Of a stretch of DNA of 64,000 nt, positions 61,790-64,000 are shown in pieces. This DNA comes from Odobenus rosmarus divergens (Eukaryota > Chordata > Mammalia > Carnivora > Odobenidae). The translations under genes were made by a program, and so were the position numbers. The notes beneath the pieces are model-generated. The model had not been told where the DNA came from. It made no database searches and saw only the letters and a list, made by a program, of their open reading frames with translations. Location: contig NW_004451402.1 of the NCBI RefSeq assembly GCF_000321225.1, positions 494,940-558,939 on the forward strand, given 5' to 3'. Every line of letters starts with the position of its first letter. Positions within the stretch are counted from its first letter, which is position 1.

Positions 61790-63453
61790 GTTACCCAGTT
61801 CAGTTCTCATCTTTCAAGGTCCACTCTCCTTCAGTTTCTGCTTGCTTTTGGTAACTCTCCTTTGGATTCTAGTTGTGACACTTTTGTGTGTGGGGGCATT
61901 TTGTGCGGATTTTTATAAATGCAATCTGGAGGCGTGTTCATCTAGCCAAACTTCTATTGGTTACTAGAAGACAAAACTCTCTTTCAATGAGTTCATATAT
62001 GCCTGAGCTCTAGAATGAGTCTCTTCAAAGAAAAAAAAAGTCCTTACTGAAAATAAGGTAAAATTAACTATTTGGTTTTAGACTCATTGACCTCACTTGT
62101 ATAAGAGAATTAGCACTCCAAGAGACACCCCTCAGAAAGGAACAGAGTCAGTCCCAGAGAACTGGCCCCACATCCCAATTTGGCCTGAATGCTGCCCCTG
62201 GAAATTTGATTTTGCTCCAAGAGAATAAACAATTAACTTTGGTGAGAGTTGCAATCCACTCAGTTTAGACTTCCCTCCTCACCACTTTTCTCCTACTTCC
62301 CATAAACCCTCCCCTGAGAACCATTTAGCAGGGACGTCAATCAGAGTGTTCTAGAAATGGTAGTGGCTCGATTTGTGAAGCACTGAGGAAACTTGGTTTC
62401 CCGACAACCTGTTAGGAATAAATACGTCAAATGTAATTTTTATTTGTGATATCTTATTGTTTTGCAGGTGAGAAATCACCATTTGCCCATGTTTTAACTG
62501 GGCACACCACACACAGATCGGCCCTCAGGGGTTTTACAGGCATACATATGCACCAGATGGTAACACACTGGAGCAAATATGCAGCAGGAAGAGAGTCCAT
62601 ATGAAGCAGGCAGAAGATTCCTGAAGACTTGTCAATGTTTGGCTCCATGTTATTATCTGTGTGCAGTAGTATCGCTCCCTGGAATCTGCTAGGGAGCTTC
62701 TCCCTCAACTTCTTCCCATTGTGCACCATTTAATGAGTTTTCAAAGAGAAAATGACTTCCATTTCAGCATGTGGAGCATTTGTTTATAGCTGGGTTTGCA
62801 AAAAAGAATCTGGAATTATTTTTTGGTAATTTGCACATTACTAAATAACAGATGGTCTGCAAAAGTGGTTGGATTTCAAATGCCTGATGTGGAAGGAGTC
62901 TCGTGTTTTACAAAAAGTTCGAGGGACACCAAACTGCCAAGGCCAGGCAAATACCTTGAAGATCACAACAAAGATCTGTTTGCAAACCGGGAGACCCCCT
63001 CTCTGGGAGTGGGGGCTCTCGGCCCTTGCTCATTGCTGTTGGTGGGATGGCTTGCATTAGTCTCCCACTGCCAGGTAAGAACGGTGATGCCGGCGAGGCC
63101 CTCAGGCTGGAACTCATCGTTGTTGTTTCTTCAAAACAACAGAGTAACAGTCATCATAACAGCTACATTTATGTGCTGCACCTAACACAAGAAAGAGGTG
63201 GCAAGATGCGGGAGAGAAGGCAGGGGCGGAAGAAAAGGAAGCGGAGAACAATACAAAACAAAGCAAAATGGAACAGGCAGACCCTGTTTTGTTTTCCCTG
63301 AATAGCTGCCTGAACTCTCTTGGTGGACGTGTTATTTCCAACAACTTTTATGTGCAGATGTTGTTTGAAGCGCTGCATGCCTTGGATTCTCAGGGACAGC
63401 AGTGCTCACTCAGGAAGCCCAGATGCTGGGCAGGGTCATCTGCCTTCTCCCTT
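61790..63453. other. Unassigned sequence
   Basis: No repeat or exon is recognised. A 129-codon frame at 62796-63185 (plus) has no domain. Confidence 0.4.
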
Positions 63454-63469
63454 AGGAGGAAGCACGAGG

Positions 63470-63630
63470 TGGGGGGATAGGTTAGCCTGGTGATGGGTAT
63501 TAAAGAGGGCACATTCTGCGTGGAGCACTGGGTGTTATGCACAAACAATGAATCATGGAACACTGCATCAAAAACTAGTGATGTAATGTATGGTGATTAA
63601 TATAACAATAAAAATTATTAAAAAAAAAAA
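63470..63630 (+). mobile_element. Short 3' stub of a carnivore L1 with perfect TSD
   Basis: About 160 bp of L1 3' end in sense: 'gtgatgggtattaaagaggg'-type text, 'ggagcactgggtgttatgc', 'tgatgtaatgtatggtgatt', 'aataaaaattatt' and an A-tail. It is flanked by an exact 16-bp duplication, AGGAGGAAGCACGAGG, at 63454-63469 and 63631-63646. It is the same 3' end as the minus-strand stub at 19943-20047. Confidence 0.95.
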
Positions 63631-63646
63631 AGGAGGAAGCACGAGG

Positions 63647-64000
63647 GCATGGTGATTCCAGGCCACAGGCCATTTGCACCTGTGGCCCTAGAGCACGGGG
63701 CTCTGAGAGGGGGTTACTGGGAAGGTTAGAGACCAACTGGAGGAGGTGCCTCAACCCTAATGGAGTACTCGGAAGATAGAGGAGGGGTGCTGCCTAGGAC
63801 ACGGCCTTTCTCCAGTGAGGAACGCATTGTCCCCCTCAGCATCTTCGGGGAATACGCAGTGCTGTCTTCTTCCTCCTTCTGCCTCCTCCATGGGCTCTTG
63901 GACTGACATGAGGGGCAGCAGAAGACAGGGAGGGTCATTGAAGGGGACTGGTGAAGGGCTGAGCTCATTTTCTGTCCTCAGAGGGAGGCTGGCAGAGCAG
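63647..64000. other. Unassigned sequence
   Basis: I see nothing nameable up to the right edge. Confidence 0.45.

Overview
The window looks like non-coding nuclear DNA from a carnivoran mammal. The best evidence is eight tRNA-derived CAN-SINEs, several with clean target-site duplications (TSDs). They are accompanied by carnivore-type L1 3' ends and a carnivore-type L1 5'UTR, over a background of worn mammalian-wide MIR, L2, L1M and ERVL/MaLR-type LTR fragments. The SINE bodies look more like the arctoid (bear, seal, mustelid, raccoon) form than the dog SINEC_Cf or cat form. That narrower placement is inference from remembered consensus sequences. I recognise no protein-coding exon, structural RNA gene or CRISPR array. 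The open reading frames are short, low-complexity, or inside repeats.

Layout. 1-1334 is the 5'UTR/promoter end of a minus-strand L1 that runs off the left edge; its ORFs would lie outside the window. 2.8-5.2 kb holds MIR fragments. 6.3-8.6 kb is old minus-strand L1M. 9.1-10.2 kb and 17.9-19.4 kb hold L2, LTR and MIR relics. 19.9 kb has a very short young L1 stub. 22.2-25.1 kb is AT-rich, with two CAN-SINEs and two unusual inverted repeats. 28.8-29.2 kb is a roughly 400-bp polypyrimidine tract followed by L2. 30-47 kb is mostly unassigned sequence with scattered SINE, MIR, L2 and microsatellites, and is most GC-rich around 38-41 kb. 47.6-48.0 kb is a TGG/TGA microsatellite containing a 295-bp assembly gap. 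52-61 kb is AT-rich and dominated by L1 remnants, including two CAN-SINEs placed in tandem at one target site. 61.2-61.8 kb is an LTR-like element and 63.47-63.63 kb is a second young L1 stub.

No genes work together here. The window mainly records retrotransposition: L1 activity, SINEs mobilised with L1-type hallmarks (A-tails, TSDs of 11-16 bp), nested insertions and small inversion-like rearrangements. It could be intergenic or deep intronic; the sequence alone does not say which. All repeat family names come from recognition of consensus patterns, not from a database search, and the boundaries of old repeats are approximate.
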